From Hydractinia symbiolongicarpus (taxonomy: Eukaryota > Cnidaria > Hydrozoa > Anthoathecata > Hydractiniidae), in assembly GCF_029227915.1 (NCBI RefSeq), contig NC_079885.1, forward strand, positions 29,453,001 to 29,517,000: a DNA stretch of 64,000 bases. Direction: 5' to 3'. Below the pieces are notes generated by a model. The model made no database searches and was not told the DNA's origin. It saw nothing but the letters and a program-made list of their open reading frames with translations. Made by a program: the position numbers and the translations under genes. Every line of letters starts with the position of its first letter. Positions within the stretch are counted from its first letter, which is position 1. Shown here one piece after another: positions 14,761-27,950 of this stretch.

Positions 14761-17700
14761 CAAAGAAAGTATCCTGTGAGTAAACTCATTTCCAGAACGA
14801 TTTTTAAATTATCTTTTCACCACTAAAACGCATGAGACTTGTAGTTTTCAAAAATGTTTTCATTTTTGATGAGACGCTGAATAAAAGAAGTTAAATCGCC
14901 GGCAAACGGAAACCTGCGATTTCCCGTAAATCCCGGACTCGGCCCGTATAGTCAAAAGTATACAAAGAAAGTACCCAGGGAGTAAACTCACTTCCCGAAC
15001 GATTTTTTAATTATTATTTCACCACTAAAGCCCATGAGACTTGCAGTTTTTAAAAATGTTTTCATTTTTGATGAGACGCTGAATAAAAGAAGTTTAGTCG
15101 CCGGCAAACGAAAACCCGCGATTTCCCGTAAATCCCGGGCTCGGCCCGTATAGTCAAAAGTATACAAAGAAAGTACCCATGGAGTAAACACATTTCCCGA
15201 ACGATTTTTTAAACTATTTTTTCACCACTAAAACGCATGAGACTTGTAGTTTTCAAAAGTGTTTTCATTTTTGATGAGACGCTGAATAAAAGAAGTTTAA
15301 TCGACGGCAAACGAAAACCCGCGATTTCCCGCAAATCCTGGGCTTGGCCCGTATAGTTGAATGTATCTAAAGAAAGTACCCAGGGAGTAAACTGATTTCC
15401 CGAACGATTTTTCAAATTATTTCTGCACCACTAGAACGAATGAGACTTGTAGTTTTTAAAAATGTTTTCATTTTTAATGAGACGTTTAATGAAAGAGGTC
15501 TAATCGCCGGCAAACGAAAACCCGCTATTTCCCGTAAATCCCGGGCTTGTCCCGTATAGTCGAATGTATACAAAGAAAGTACCCTGTGAGTAAACTCATT
15601 TCCAGAACGATTTTTAAATTATCTTTTCACCACTAAAACGCATGAGACTTGTAGTTTTCGAAAATGTTTTCATTTTTGATGAGACGCTGACTAAAAGAAG
15701 TTTAATCGCCGGCAAACGGAAACCTGCGATTTCCCGTAAATCGCGGACTCGGCCCGTATAGTCAAAAGTATACAAAGAAAGTACCCAGGGAGTAAACTCA
15801 TTTCCCGAACGATTTTTTAACTATTATTTCACCACTAAAGCCCATGAGACTTGCAGTTTTTAAAAATGTTTTTTTTTTGATGAGACGCTGAATAAAAGAA
15901 GTTTAATGGCCGGAAAACGAAAACCCGCGATTTCCCGTAAATCCCGGGCTTGGCCCGTATAGTCGAATGTATACAAAGAAAGTGGCCAGGGAGTAAACTC
16001 ATTTTTCGAAAGATTTTTTAAATTATTTGTTCACCACTGAAACGCATGAGATTTGTAGTTTTCAAAAATGTTTTCATTTTTGATGAGACGCTTAATGAAA
16101 GAGGTTTAATCGCCGGCAAACAAGAACCCGCGATTTCCCGTAAATCCCGGGCTTGGCCCGTATAGTCGAATGTATACAAAGAAAGTACCCTGTGAGTAAA
16201 CTCATTTCCAGAACGATTTTTAAATTATCTTTTCACTACTAAAACGCATGAGACTTGTAGTTTTCAAAAACGTTTTCATTTTTGATGAGACGCTGAATAA
16301 AAGAAGTTTAATCGCCGGCAAACGAAAACCCGCTATTTCCCGTAAAGCCCGGGCTTGTCCCGTATAGTCGAAAGTATACAAAGAAAGTACCCTGTGAGTA
16401 AACTCATTTCCAGAACGATTTTTAAATTATCTTTTCACCACTAAAACGCATGAGACTTATAGTTTTCGAAAATGTTTTCATTTTTGATGAGACGCTGTCT
16501 AAAAGAAGTTTAATCGCCGGCAAACGGAAACCTGCGATTTCCCGTAAATCCCGGACTCGGCCTGTATAGTCAAAAGTATACAAAGAAAGTACCCAGGGAG
16601 TAAACTCATTACCCGAACGATTTTTTAACTATTATTTCACCACTAAAGCCAATGAGACTTGCAGTTTTTAAAAATGTTTTCATTTTTGATGAGACGCTGA
16701 ATAAAAGAAGTTTAATGGCCGGACAACGAAAACCCGCGATTTCCCGTAAATCCCGGGCTTGGCCCGTATAGTCGAATGTATACAAAGAAAGTACCCAGGG
16801 AGTAAACTCATTTTTTGAAAGATTTTTTAAATTATTTTTTCACCACTAAAACGCATGAGATTTATAGTTTTCAAAAATGTTTTCATTTTTGATGAGGCGC
16901 CTAATGAAAGAGGTTTAATCGCCGGCAAACGAAAACCCGCGATTTCCCGTAAATCCCGGGCTTGGCCCGTATAGTCGAATGTATACAAAGAAAGTACCCT
17001 GTGAGTAAACTCATTTCCAGAACGATTTTTAAATTATCTTTTCACCACTAAAACGCATGAGACTTGTAGTTTTCAAAAATGTTTTCATTTTTGATGAGAC
17101 GCTGAATAAAAGAAGTTTAATCGCCGGCAAACGGAAACCTGCGATTTCCCGTAAATCCCGGACTCGGCCCGTATAGTCAAAAGTATACAAAAAAAGTACC
17201 CAGGGAGTAAACTCACTTCCCGAACGATTTTTTAATTATTATTTCACCACTAAAGCCCATGAGACTTGCAGTTTTTAAAAATGTTTTCATCTTTGATGAG
17301 ACGCTGAATAAAAGAAGTTTAATCGCCGGCAAACGAAAACCCGCGATTTCCCGTAAATCCCGGGCTTGGCCCGTATAGTCGAATGTATACAAAGAAAGTA
17401 CCCTGTGAGTAAACTCATTTCCAGAACGATTTTTAAATTATCTTTTCACCACTAAAACGCATGAGACTTGTAGTTTTCAAAAGTGTTTTTATTTTTGATG
17501 AGACGCTGAATAAAAGAAGTTTAATCGCCTGCAAACGAAAACCCGCGATTTCCCGTAAATCCTGGGCTTGGCCTGTATAGTTGAATGTATCTAAAGAAAG
17601 TACCCAGGGAATAAATTGATTTCCCGAACGATTTATCAAATTATTTCTGCACCACTAGAACGAATGAGACTTGTAGTTTTCAAAAATGTTTTCATTTTTA

Positions 17701-18398
17701 ATGAGACGCTTAATGAAAGAGGTTTAATCGCCGGCAAACGAAAACCCGCTATTTCCCTTAATCCCGGGCTTGTCCCGTATAGTCGAATGTATACAAAGAA
17801 AGTACCCTGTGAGTAAACTCATTTCCAGAAGGATTTTTAACTTATCTTTTCACCACTAAAACGCATGAGACTTGTAGTTTTCAAAAATGTTTTCATTTTT
17901 GATGAGACGCTGACTAAAAGAAGTTTAATCTCCGGCAAACGGAAACCTGCGATTTCCCGTTAATCCCGGACTCGACCCGTATAGTCAAAAGTATACAAAG
18001 AAAGTACCCAGGGAGTAAACTCATTTCCCGAACGATTTTTTAACTATTATTTCACCACTAAAGCCCATGAGACTTGCAGTTTTTAAAAATGTTTTCATTT
18101 TTGATGAGACGCTGAATAAAAGAAGTTTAATGGCCGGAAAACGAAAACCCGCGATTTTCCGTTAATCCCGGGCTTGGCCCGTATAGTCGAATGTATACAA
18201 AAAAGTACCCAGGGAGTAAACTCATTTTTCGAAAGATTTTTTAAATTGTTTTTTCACCACTAAAACGCATGAGATTTGTAGTTTTCAAAAATGTTTTCAT
18301 TTTTGATGAGACGCCTAATGAAAGAGGTTTTATCGCCGGCAAAGGAAAACCCGCAATTTCCCGTAAATCCCGGGCTTGGCCCGTATAGTCGAATGTAT
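14760..18398 (+). repeat. Higher-order repeat, 18-mer, copy A (~3,639 bp)
   Basis: This is the full-length reference copy of an 18-monomer repeat. Features of this copy recur at an offset of 3,639 bp: for example, the CCCATGGAGTAAACAC monomer at about 15,175 recurs at about 18,815. The copy contains several marker variants, including a T-run monomer near 15,867, a GTGGCCAGGGAG monomer near 15,982, a CATCTTTGATG monomer near 17,288 and a GAACGATTTATC monomer near 17,625. Confidence 0.85.
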
Positions 18399-20622
18399 AC
18401 AAAGAAAGTACCCTGTGAGTAAACTCATTTCCAGAACGATTTTTAAATTATCTTTTCACCACTAAAACGCATGAGACTTGTAGTTTTCAAAAATGTTTTC
18501 ATTTTTGATGAGACGCTGAATAAAAGAAGTTAAATCGCCGGCAAACGGAAACCTGCGATTTCCCGTAAATCCCGGACTCGGCCCGTATAGTCAAAAGTAT
18601 ACAAAGAAAGTACCCAGGGAGTAAACTCACTTCCCGAACGATTTTTTAATTATTATTTCACCACTAAAGCCCATGAGACTTGCAGTTTTTAAAAATGTTT
18701 TCATTTTTGATGAGACGCTGAATAAAAGAAGTTTAGTCGCCGGCAAACGAAAACCCGCGATTTCCCGTAAATCCCGGGCTCGGCCCGTATAGTCAAAAGT
18801 ATACAAAGAAAGTACCCATGGAGTAAACACATTTCCCGAACGATTTTTTAAACTATTTTTTCACCACTAAAACGCATGAGACTTGTAGTTTTCAAAAGTG
18901 TTTTCATTTTTGATGAGACGCTGAATAAAAGAAGTTTAATCGACGGCAAACGAAAACCCGCGATTTCCCGCAAATCCTGGGCTTGGCCCGTATAGTTGAA
19001 TGTATCTAAAGAAAGTACCCAGGGAGTAAACTGATTTCCCGAACGATTTTTCAAATTATTTCTGCACCACTAGAACGAATGAGACTTGTAGTTTTTAAAA
19101 ATGTTTTCATTTTTAATGAGACGTTTAATGAAAGAGGTCTAATCGCCGGCAAACGAAAACCCGCTATTTCCCGTAAATCCCGGGCTTGTCCCGTATAGTC
19201 GAATGTATACAAAGAAAGTACCCTGTGAGTAAACTCATTTCCAGAACGATTTTTAAATTATCTTTTCACCACTAAAACGCATGAGACTTGTAGTTTTCGA
19301 AAATGTTTTCATTTTTGATGAGACGCTGACTAAAAGAAGTTTAATCGCCGGCAAACGGAAACCTGCGATTTCCCGTAAATCGCGGACTCGGCCCGTATAG
19401 TCAAAAGTATACAAAGAAAGTACCCAGGGAGTAAACTCATTTCCCGAACGATTTTTTAACTATTATTTCACCACTAAAGCCCATGAGACTTGCAGTTTTT
19501 AAAAATGTTTTCATCTTTGATGAGACGCTGAATAAAAGAAGTTTAATCGCCGGCAAACGAAAACCCGCGATTTCCCGTAAATCCCGGGCTTGGCCCGTAT
19601 AGTCGAATGTATACAAAGAAAGTACCCTGTGAGTAAACTCATTTCCAGAACGATTTTTAAATTATCTTTTCACCACTAAAACGCATGAGACTTGTAGTTT
19701 TCAAAAGTGTTTTTATTTTTGATGAGACGCTGAATAAAAGAAGTTTAATCGCCTGCAAACGAAAACCCGCGATTTCCCGTAAATCCTGGGCTTGGCCTGT
19801 ATAGTTGAATGTATCTAAAATAAGTACCCAGGGAATAAATTGATTTCCCGAACGATTTATCAAATTATTTCTGCACCACTAGAACGAATGAGACTTGTAG
19901 TTTTCAAAAATGTTTTCATTTTTAATGAGACGCTTAATGAAAGAGGTTTAATCGCCGGCAAACGAAAACCCGCTATTTCCCTTAATCCCGGGCTTGTCCC
20001 GTATAGTCGAATGTATACAAAGAAAGTACCCTGTGAGTAAACTCATTTCCAGAAGGATTTTTAACTTATCTTTTCACCACAAAAACGCATGAGACTTGTA
20101 GTTTTCAAAAATGTTTTCATTTTTGATGAGACGCTGACTAAAAGAAGTTTAATCTCCGGCAAACGGAAACCTGCGATTTCCCGTTAATCCCGGACTCGAC
20201 CCGTATAGTCAAAAGTATACAAAGAAAGTACCCAGGGAGTAAACTCATTTCCCGAACGATTTTTTAACTATTATTTCACCACTAAAGCCCATGAGACTTG
20301 CAGTTTTTAAAAATGTTTTCATTTTTGATGAGACGCTGAATAAAAGAAGTTTAATGGCCGGAAAACGAAAACCCGCGATTTTCCGTTAATCCCGGGCTTG
20401 GCCCGTATAGTCGAATGTATACAAAAAAGTACCCAGGGAGTAAACTCATTTTTCGAAAGATTTTTTAAATTGTTTTTTCACCACTAAAACGCATGAGATT
20501 TGTAGTTTTCAAAAATGTTTTCATTTTTGATGAGACGCCTAATGAAAGAGGTTTTATCGCCGGCAAAGGAAAACCCGCAATTTCCCGTAAATCCCGGGCT
20601 TGGCCCGTATAGTCGAATGTAT
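18399..20622 (+). repeat. 18-mer family, copy B, shortened to 11 monomers (2,224 bp)
   Basis: This copy is collinear with copy A at its start and end but lacks about 1,415 bp (7 monomers) from the middle. The junction lies at about 19,460-19,511: upstream sequence matches the copy-A monomer near 15,820 (TTTTTTAACTATTATTTC), and downstream sequence matches the copy-A monomer near 17,290 (CATCTTTGATG). About 50 bp of shared sequence covers the join, as expected for unequal crossover between monomers. Confidence 0.85.
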
Positions 20623-23600
20623 ACAAAGAAAGTACCCTGTGAGTAAACTCATTTCCAGAACGATTTTTAAATTATCTTTTCACCACTAAAACGCATGAGA
20701 CTTGTAGTTTTCAAAAATGTTTTCATTTTTGATGAGACGCTGAATAAAAGAAGTTAAATCGCCGGCAAACGGAAACCTGCGATTTCCCGTAAATCCCGGA
20801 CTCGGCCCGTATAGTCAAAAGTATACAAAGAAAGTACCCAGGGAGTAAACTCACTTCCCGAACGATTTTTTAATTATTATTTCACCACTAAAGCCCATGA
20901 GACTTGCAGTTTTTAAAAATGTTTTCATTTTTGATGAGACGCTGAATAAAAGAAGTTTAGTCGCCGGCAAACGAAAACCCGCGATTTCCCGTAAATCCCG
21001 GGCTCGGCCCGTATAGTCAAAAGTATACAAAGAAAGTACCCATGGAGTAAACACATTTCCCGAACGATTTTTTAAACTATTTTTTCACCACTAAAACGCA
21101 TGAGACTTGTAGTTTTTAAAAGTGTTTTCATTTTTGATGAGACGTTGAATAAAAGAAGTTTAATCGACGGCAAACGAAAACCCGCGATTTCCCGCAAATC
21201 CTGGGCTTGGCCCGTATAGTTGAATGTATCTAAAGAAAGTACCCAGGGAGTAAACTGATTTCCCGAACGATTTTTCAAATTATTTCTGCACCACTAGAAC
21301 GAATGAGACTTGTAGTTTTTAAAAATGCTTTCATTTTTAATGAGACGTTTAATGAAAGAGGTCTAATCGCCGGCAAACGAAAACCCGCTATTTCCCGTAA
21401 ATCCCGGGCTTGTCCCGTATAGTCGAATGTATACAAAGAAAGTACCCTGTGAGTAAACTCATTTCCAGAACGATTTTTAAATTATCTTTTCACCACTAAA
21501 ACGCATGAGACTTGTAGTTTTCGAAAATGTTTTCATTTTTGATGAGACGCTGACTAAAAGAAGTTTAATCGCCGGCAAACGGAAACCTGCGATTTCCCGT
21601 AAATCGCGGACTCGGCCCGTATAGTCAAAAGTATACAAAGAAAGTACCCAGGGAGTAAACTCATTTCCCGAACGATTTTTTAACTATTATTTCACCACTA
21701 AAGCCCATGAGACTTGCAGTTTTTAAAAATGTTTTTTTTTTGATGAGACGCTGAATAAAAGAAGTTTAATGGCCGGAAAACGAAAACCCGCGATTTCCCG
21801 TAAATCCCGGGCTTGGCCCGTATAGTCGAATGTATACAAAGAAAGTGGCCAGGGAGTAAACTCATTTTTCGAAAGATTTTTTAAATTATTTGTTCACCAC
21901 TGAAACGCATGAGATTTGTAGTTTTCAAAAATGTTTTCATTTTTGATGAGACGCTTAATGAAAGAGGTTTAATCGCCGGCAAACAAGAACCCGCGATTTC
22001 CCGTAAATCCCGGGCTTGGCCCGTATAGTCGAATGTATACAAAGAAAGTACCCTGTGAGTAAACTCATTTCCAGAACGATTTTTAAATTATCTTTTCACT
22101 ACTAAAACGCATGAGACTTGTAGTTTTCAAAAACGTTTTCATTTTTGATGAGACGCTGAATAAAAGAAGTTTAATCGCCGGCAAACGAAAACCCGCTATT
22201 TCCCGTAAAGCCCGGGCTTGTCCCGTATAGTCGAAAGTATACAAAGAAAGTACCCTGTGAGTAAACTCATTTCCAGAACGATTTTTAAATTATCTTTTCA
22301 CCACTAAAACGCATGAGACTTATAGTTTTCGAAAATGTTTTCATTTTTGATGAGACGCTGACTAAAAGAAGTTTAATCGCCGGCAAACGGAAACCTGCGA
22401 TTTCCCGTAAATCCCGGACTCAGCCTGTATAGTCAAAAGTATACAAAGAAAGTACCCAGGGAGTAAACTCATTACCCGAACGATTTTTTAACGATTATTT
22501 CACCACTAAAGCCCATGAGACTTGCAGTTTTTAAAAATGTTTTCATTTTTGATGAGACGCTGAATAAAAGAAGTTTAATGGCCGGACAACGAAAACCCGC
22601 GATTTCCCGTAAATCCCGGGCTTGGCCCGTATAGTCGAATGTATACAAAGAAAGTACCCAGGGAGTAAACTCATTTTTTGAAAGATTTTTTAAATTATTT
22701 TTTCACCACTAAAACGCATGAGATTTATAGTTTTCAAAAATGTTTTCATTTTTGATGAGGCGCCTAATGAAAGAGGTTTAATCGCCGGCAAACGAAAACC
22801 CGCGATTTCCCGTAAATCCCGGGCTTGGCCCGTATAGTCGAATGTATACAAAGAAAGTACCCTGTGAGTAAACTCATTTCCAGAACGATTTTTAAATTAT
22901 CTTTTCACCACTAAAACGCATGAGACTTGTAGTTTTCAAAAATGTTTTCATTTTTGATGAGACGCTGAATAAAAGAAGTTTAATCGCCGGCAAACGGAAA
23001 CCTGCGATTTCCCGTAAATCCCGGACTCGGCCCGTATAGTCAAAAGTATACAAAAAAAGTACCCAGGGAGTAAACTCACTTCCCGAACGATTTTTTAATT
23101 ATTATTTCACCACTAAAGCCCATGAGACTTGCAGTTTTTAAAAATGTTTTCATCTTTGATGAGACGCTGAATAAAAGAAGTTTAATCGCCGGCAAACGAA
23201 AACCCGCGATTTCCCGTAAATCCCGGGCTTGGCCCGTATAGTCGAATGTATACAAAGAAAGTACCCTGTGAGTAAACTCATTTCCAGAACGATTTTTAAA
23301 TTATCTTTTCACCACTAAAACGCATGAGACTTGTAGTTTTCAAAAGTGTTTTTATTTTTGATGAGACGCTGAATAAAAGAAGTTTAATCGCCTGCAAACG
23401 AAAACCCGCGATTTCCCGTAAATCCTGGGCTTGGCCTGTATAGTTGAATGTATCTAAAGAAAGTACCCAGGGAATAAATTGATTTCCCGAACGATTTATC
23501 AAATTATTTCTGCACCACTAGAACGAATGAGACTTGTAGTTTTCAAAAATGTTTTCATTTTTAATGAGACGCTTAATGAAAGAGGTTTAATCGCCGGCAA

Positions 23601-24260
23601 ACGAAAACCCGCTATTTCCCTTAATCCCGGGCTTGTCCCGTATAGTCGAATGTATACAAAGAAAGTACCCTGTGAGTAAACTCATTTCCAGAACGATTTT
23701 TAGCTTATCTTTTCACCACTAAAACGCATGAGACTTGTAGTTTTCAAAAATGTTTTCATTTTTGATGAGACGCTGACTAAAAGAAGTTTAATCGCCGGCA
23801 AACGGAAACCTGCGATTTCCTGTTAATCCCGGACTCGACCCGTATAGTCAAAAGTATACAAAGAAAGTACCCAGGGAGTAAACTCATTTCCCGAACGATT
23901 TTTTAACTATTATTTCACCACTAAAGCCCATGAGACTTGCAGTTTTTAAAAATGTTTTCATTTTTGATGAGACGCTGAATAAAAGAAGTTTAATGGCCGG
24001 AAAACGAAAACCCGCGATTTTCCGTAAATCCCGGGCTTGGCCCGTATAGTCGAATGTATACAAAAAAGTACCCAGGGAGTAAACTCATTTTTCGAAAGAT
24101 TTTTTAAATTGTTTTTTCACCACTAAAACGCATGAGATTTGTAGTTTTCAAAAATGTTTTCATTTTTGATGAGACGCCTAATGAAAGAGGTTTTATCGCC
24201 GGCAAAGAAAACCCGCAATTTCCCGTAAATCCCGGGCTTGGCCCGTATAGTCGAATGTAT
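20623..24260 (+). repeat. 18-mer family, copy C (~3,638 bp)
   Basis: This is a full-length copy, collinear with copy A. It is one base shorter because one G is missing from the GGCAAAG variant near 24,200. All marker variants of copy A are present in the same order, including the T-run and GTGGCCAGGGAG monomers that copy B lacks. Confidence 0.85.
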
Positions 24261-27200
24261 ACAAAGAAAGTACCCTGTGAGTAAACTCATTTCCAGAACG
24301 ATTTTTAAATTATCTTTTCACCACTAAAACGCATGAGACTTGTAGTTTTCAAAAATGTTTTCATTTTTGATGAGACGCTGAATAAAAGAAGTTAAATCGC
24401 CGGCAAACGGAAACCTGCGATTTCCCGTAAATCCCGGACTCGGCCCGTATAGTCAAAAGTATACAAAGAAAGTACCCAGGGAGTAAACTCACTTCCCGAA
24501 CGATTTTTTAATTATTATTTCACCACTAAAGCCCATGAGACTTGCAGTTTTTAAAAATGTTTTCATTTTTGATGAGACGCTGAATAAAAGAAGTTTAGTC
24601 GCCGGCAAACGAAAACCCGCGATTTCCCGTAAATCCCGGGCTCGGCCCGTATAGTCAAAAGTATACAAAGAAAGTACCCATGGAGTAAACACATTTCCCG
24701 AACGATTTTTTAAATTATTTTTTCACCACTAAAACGCATGAGACTTGTAGTTTTCAAAAGTGTTTTCATTTTTGATGAGACGCTGAATAAAAGAAGTTTA
24801 ATCGACGGCAAACGAAAACCCGCGATTTCCCGCAAATCCTGGGCTTGGCCCGTATAGTTGAATGTATCTAAAGAAAGTACCCAGGGAGTAAACGGATTTC
24901 CCGAACGATTTTTCAAATTATTTCTGCACCACTAGAACGAATGAGACTTGTAGTTTTTAAAAATGTTTTCATTTTTAATGAGACGCTTAATGAAAGAGGT
25001 CTAATCGCCGGCAAACGAAAACCCGCTATTTCCCGTAAATCCCGGGCTTGTCCCGTATAGTCGAATGTATACAAAGAAAGTACCCTGTGAGTAAACTCAT
25101 TTCCAGAACGATTTTTAAATTATCTTTTCACCACTAAAACGCATGAGACTTGTAGTTTTCGAAAATGTTTTCATTTTTGATGAGACGCTGACTAAAAGAA
25201 GTTTAATCGCCGGCAAACGGAAACCTGCGATTTCCCGTAAATCGCGGACTCGGCCCGTATAGTCAAAAGTATACAAAGAAAGTACCCAGGGAGTAAACTC
25301 ATTTCCCGAACGATTTTTTAACTATTATTTCACCACTAAAGCCCATGAGACTTGCAGTTTTTAAAAATGTTTTTTTTTTGATGAGACATTGAATAAAAGA
25401 AGTTTAATGGCCGGAAAACGAAAACCCGCGATTTCCCGTAAATCCCGGGCTTGGCCCGTATAGTCGAATGTATACAAAGAAAGTGGCCAGGGAGTAAACT
25501 CATTTTTCGAAAGATTTTTTAAATTATTTGTTCACCACTAAAACGCATGAGATTTGTAGTTTTCAAAAATGTTTTCATTTTTGATGAGACGCCTAATGAA
25601 AGAGGTTTAATCGCCGGCAAACAAGAACCCGCGATTTCCCGTAAATCCCGGGCTTGGCCCGTATAGTCGAATGTATACAAAGAAAGTACCCTGTGAGTAA
25701 ACTCATTTCCAGAACGATTTTTAAATTATCTTTTCACTACTAAAACGCATGAGACTTGTAGTTTTCAAAAATGTTTTCATTTTTGATGAGACGCTGAATA
25801 AAAAAAGTTTAATCGCCGGCAAACGAAAACCCGCTATTTCCCGTAAAGCCCGGGCTTGTCCCGTATAGTCGAAAGTATACAAAGAAAGTACCCTGTGAGT
25901 AAACTCATTTCCAAAACGATTTTTAAATTATCTTTTCACCACTAAAACGCATGAGACTTATAGTTTTCGAAAATGTTTTCATTTTTGATGAGACGCTGAC
26001 TAAAAGAAGTTTAATCGCCGGCAAACGGAAACCTGCGATTTCCCGTAAATCCCGGACTCGGCCTGTATAGTCAAAAGTATACAAAGAAAGTACCCAGGGA
26101 GTAAACTCATTACCCGAACGATTTTTTAACTATTATTTCACCACTAAAGCCCATGAGACTTGCAGTTTATAAAAATGTTTTCATTTTTGATGAGACGCTG
26201 AATAAAAGAAGTTTAATGGCCGGAAAACGAAAACCCGCGATTTCCCGTAAATCCCGGGCTTGGCCCGTATAGTCAAATGTATACAAAGAAAGTACCCAGG
26301 GAGTAAACTCATTTTTTGAAAGATTTTTTAAATTATTTTTTCACCACTAAAACGCATGAGATTTATAGTTTTCAAAAATGTTTTCATTTTTGATGAGACG
26401 CCTAATGAAAGAGGTTTAATCGCCGGCAAACGAAAACCCGCGATTTCCTGTAAATCCCGGGCTTGGCCCGTATAGTCGAATGTATACAAAGAAAGTACCC
26501 TGTGAGTAAACTCATTTCCAGAACGATTTTTAAATTATCTTTTCACCACTAAAACGCATGAGACTTGTAGTTTTCAAAAATGTTTTCATTTTTGATGAGA
26601 CGCTGAATAAAAGAAGTTTAATCGCCGGCAAACGGAAACCTGCGATTTCCCGTAAATCCCGGACTCGGCCCGTATAGTCAAAAGTATACAAAGAAAGTAC
26701 CCTGTGAGTAAACTCATTTCCAGAACCATTTTTAAATTATCTTTTCACTACTAAAACGCATGAGACTTGTAGTTTTCAAAAATGTTTTCATTTTTGATGA
26801 GACGCTGAATAAAAAAAGTTTAATCGCCGGCAAACGAAAACCCGCTATTTCCCGTAAAGCCCGGGCTTGTCCCGTATAGTCGAAAGTATACAAAGAAAGT
26901 ACCCTGTGAGTAAACTCATTTCCAAAACGATTTTTAAATTATCTTTTCACCACTAAAACGCATGAGACTTATAGTTTTCGAAAATGTTTTCATTTTTGAT
27001 GAGACGCTGACTAAAAGAAGTTTAATCGCCGGCAAACGGAAACCTGCGATTTCCCGTAAATCCCGGACTCGGCCTGTATAGTCAAAAGTATACAAAGAAA
27101 GTACCCAGGGAGTAAACTCATTACCCGAACGATTTTTTAACTATTATTTCACCACTAAAGCCCATGAGACTTGCAGTTTATAAAAATGTTTTCATTTTTG

Positions 27201-27950
27201 ATGAGACGCTGAATAAAAGAAGTTTAATGGCCGGAAAACGAAAACCCGCGATTTCCCGTAAATCCCGGGCTTGGCCCGTATAGTCAAATGTATACAAAGA
27301 AAGTACCCAGGGAGTAAACTCATTTTTTGAAAGATTTTTTAAATTATTTTTTCACCACTAAAACGCATGAGATTTATAGTTTTCAAAAATGTTTTCATTT
27401 TTGATGAGACGCCTAATGAAAGAGGTTTAATCGCCGGCAAACGAAAACCCGCGATTTCCCGTAAATCCCGGGCTTGGCCCGTATAGTCGAATGTATACAA
27501 AGAAAGTACCCTGTGAGTAAACTCATTTCCAGAACGATTTTTAAATTATCTTTTCACCACTAAAACGCATGAGACTTGTAGTTTTCAAAAATGTTTTCAT
27601 TTTTGATGAGACGCTGAATAAAAGAAGTTTAATCGCCGGCAAACGGAAACCTGCGATTTCCCGTAAATCCCGGACTCGGCCCGTATAGTCAAAAGTATAC
27701 AAAAAAAGTACCCAGGGAGTAAACTCACTTCCCGAACGATTTTTTAATTATTATTTCACCACTAAAGCCCATGAGACTTGCAGTTTTTAAAAATGTTTTC
27801 ATCTTTGATGAGACGCTGAATAAAAGAAGTTTAATCGCCGGCAAACGAAAACCCGCGATTTCCCGTAAATCCGGGGCTTGGCCCGTATAGTCGAATGTAT
27901 ACAAAGAAAGTACCCTGTGAGTAAATTCATTTCCAGAACGATTTTTAAAT
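24261..27950 (+). repeat. 18-mer family, copy D, with internal 5-monomer duplication
   Basis: This copy is collinear with A and C but contains an extra 1,011 bp (5 monomers). The variant TTTTCACTAC is at 25,731 and again at 26,742. The distance from the copy start to the CATCTTTGATG marker is 3,312 bp here against 2,301 bp in copy C, a difference of exactly 1,011. The match to the 18-mer stops at about 27,950. Confidence 0.85.
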
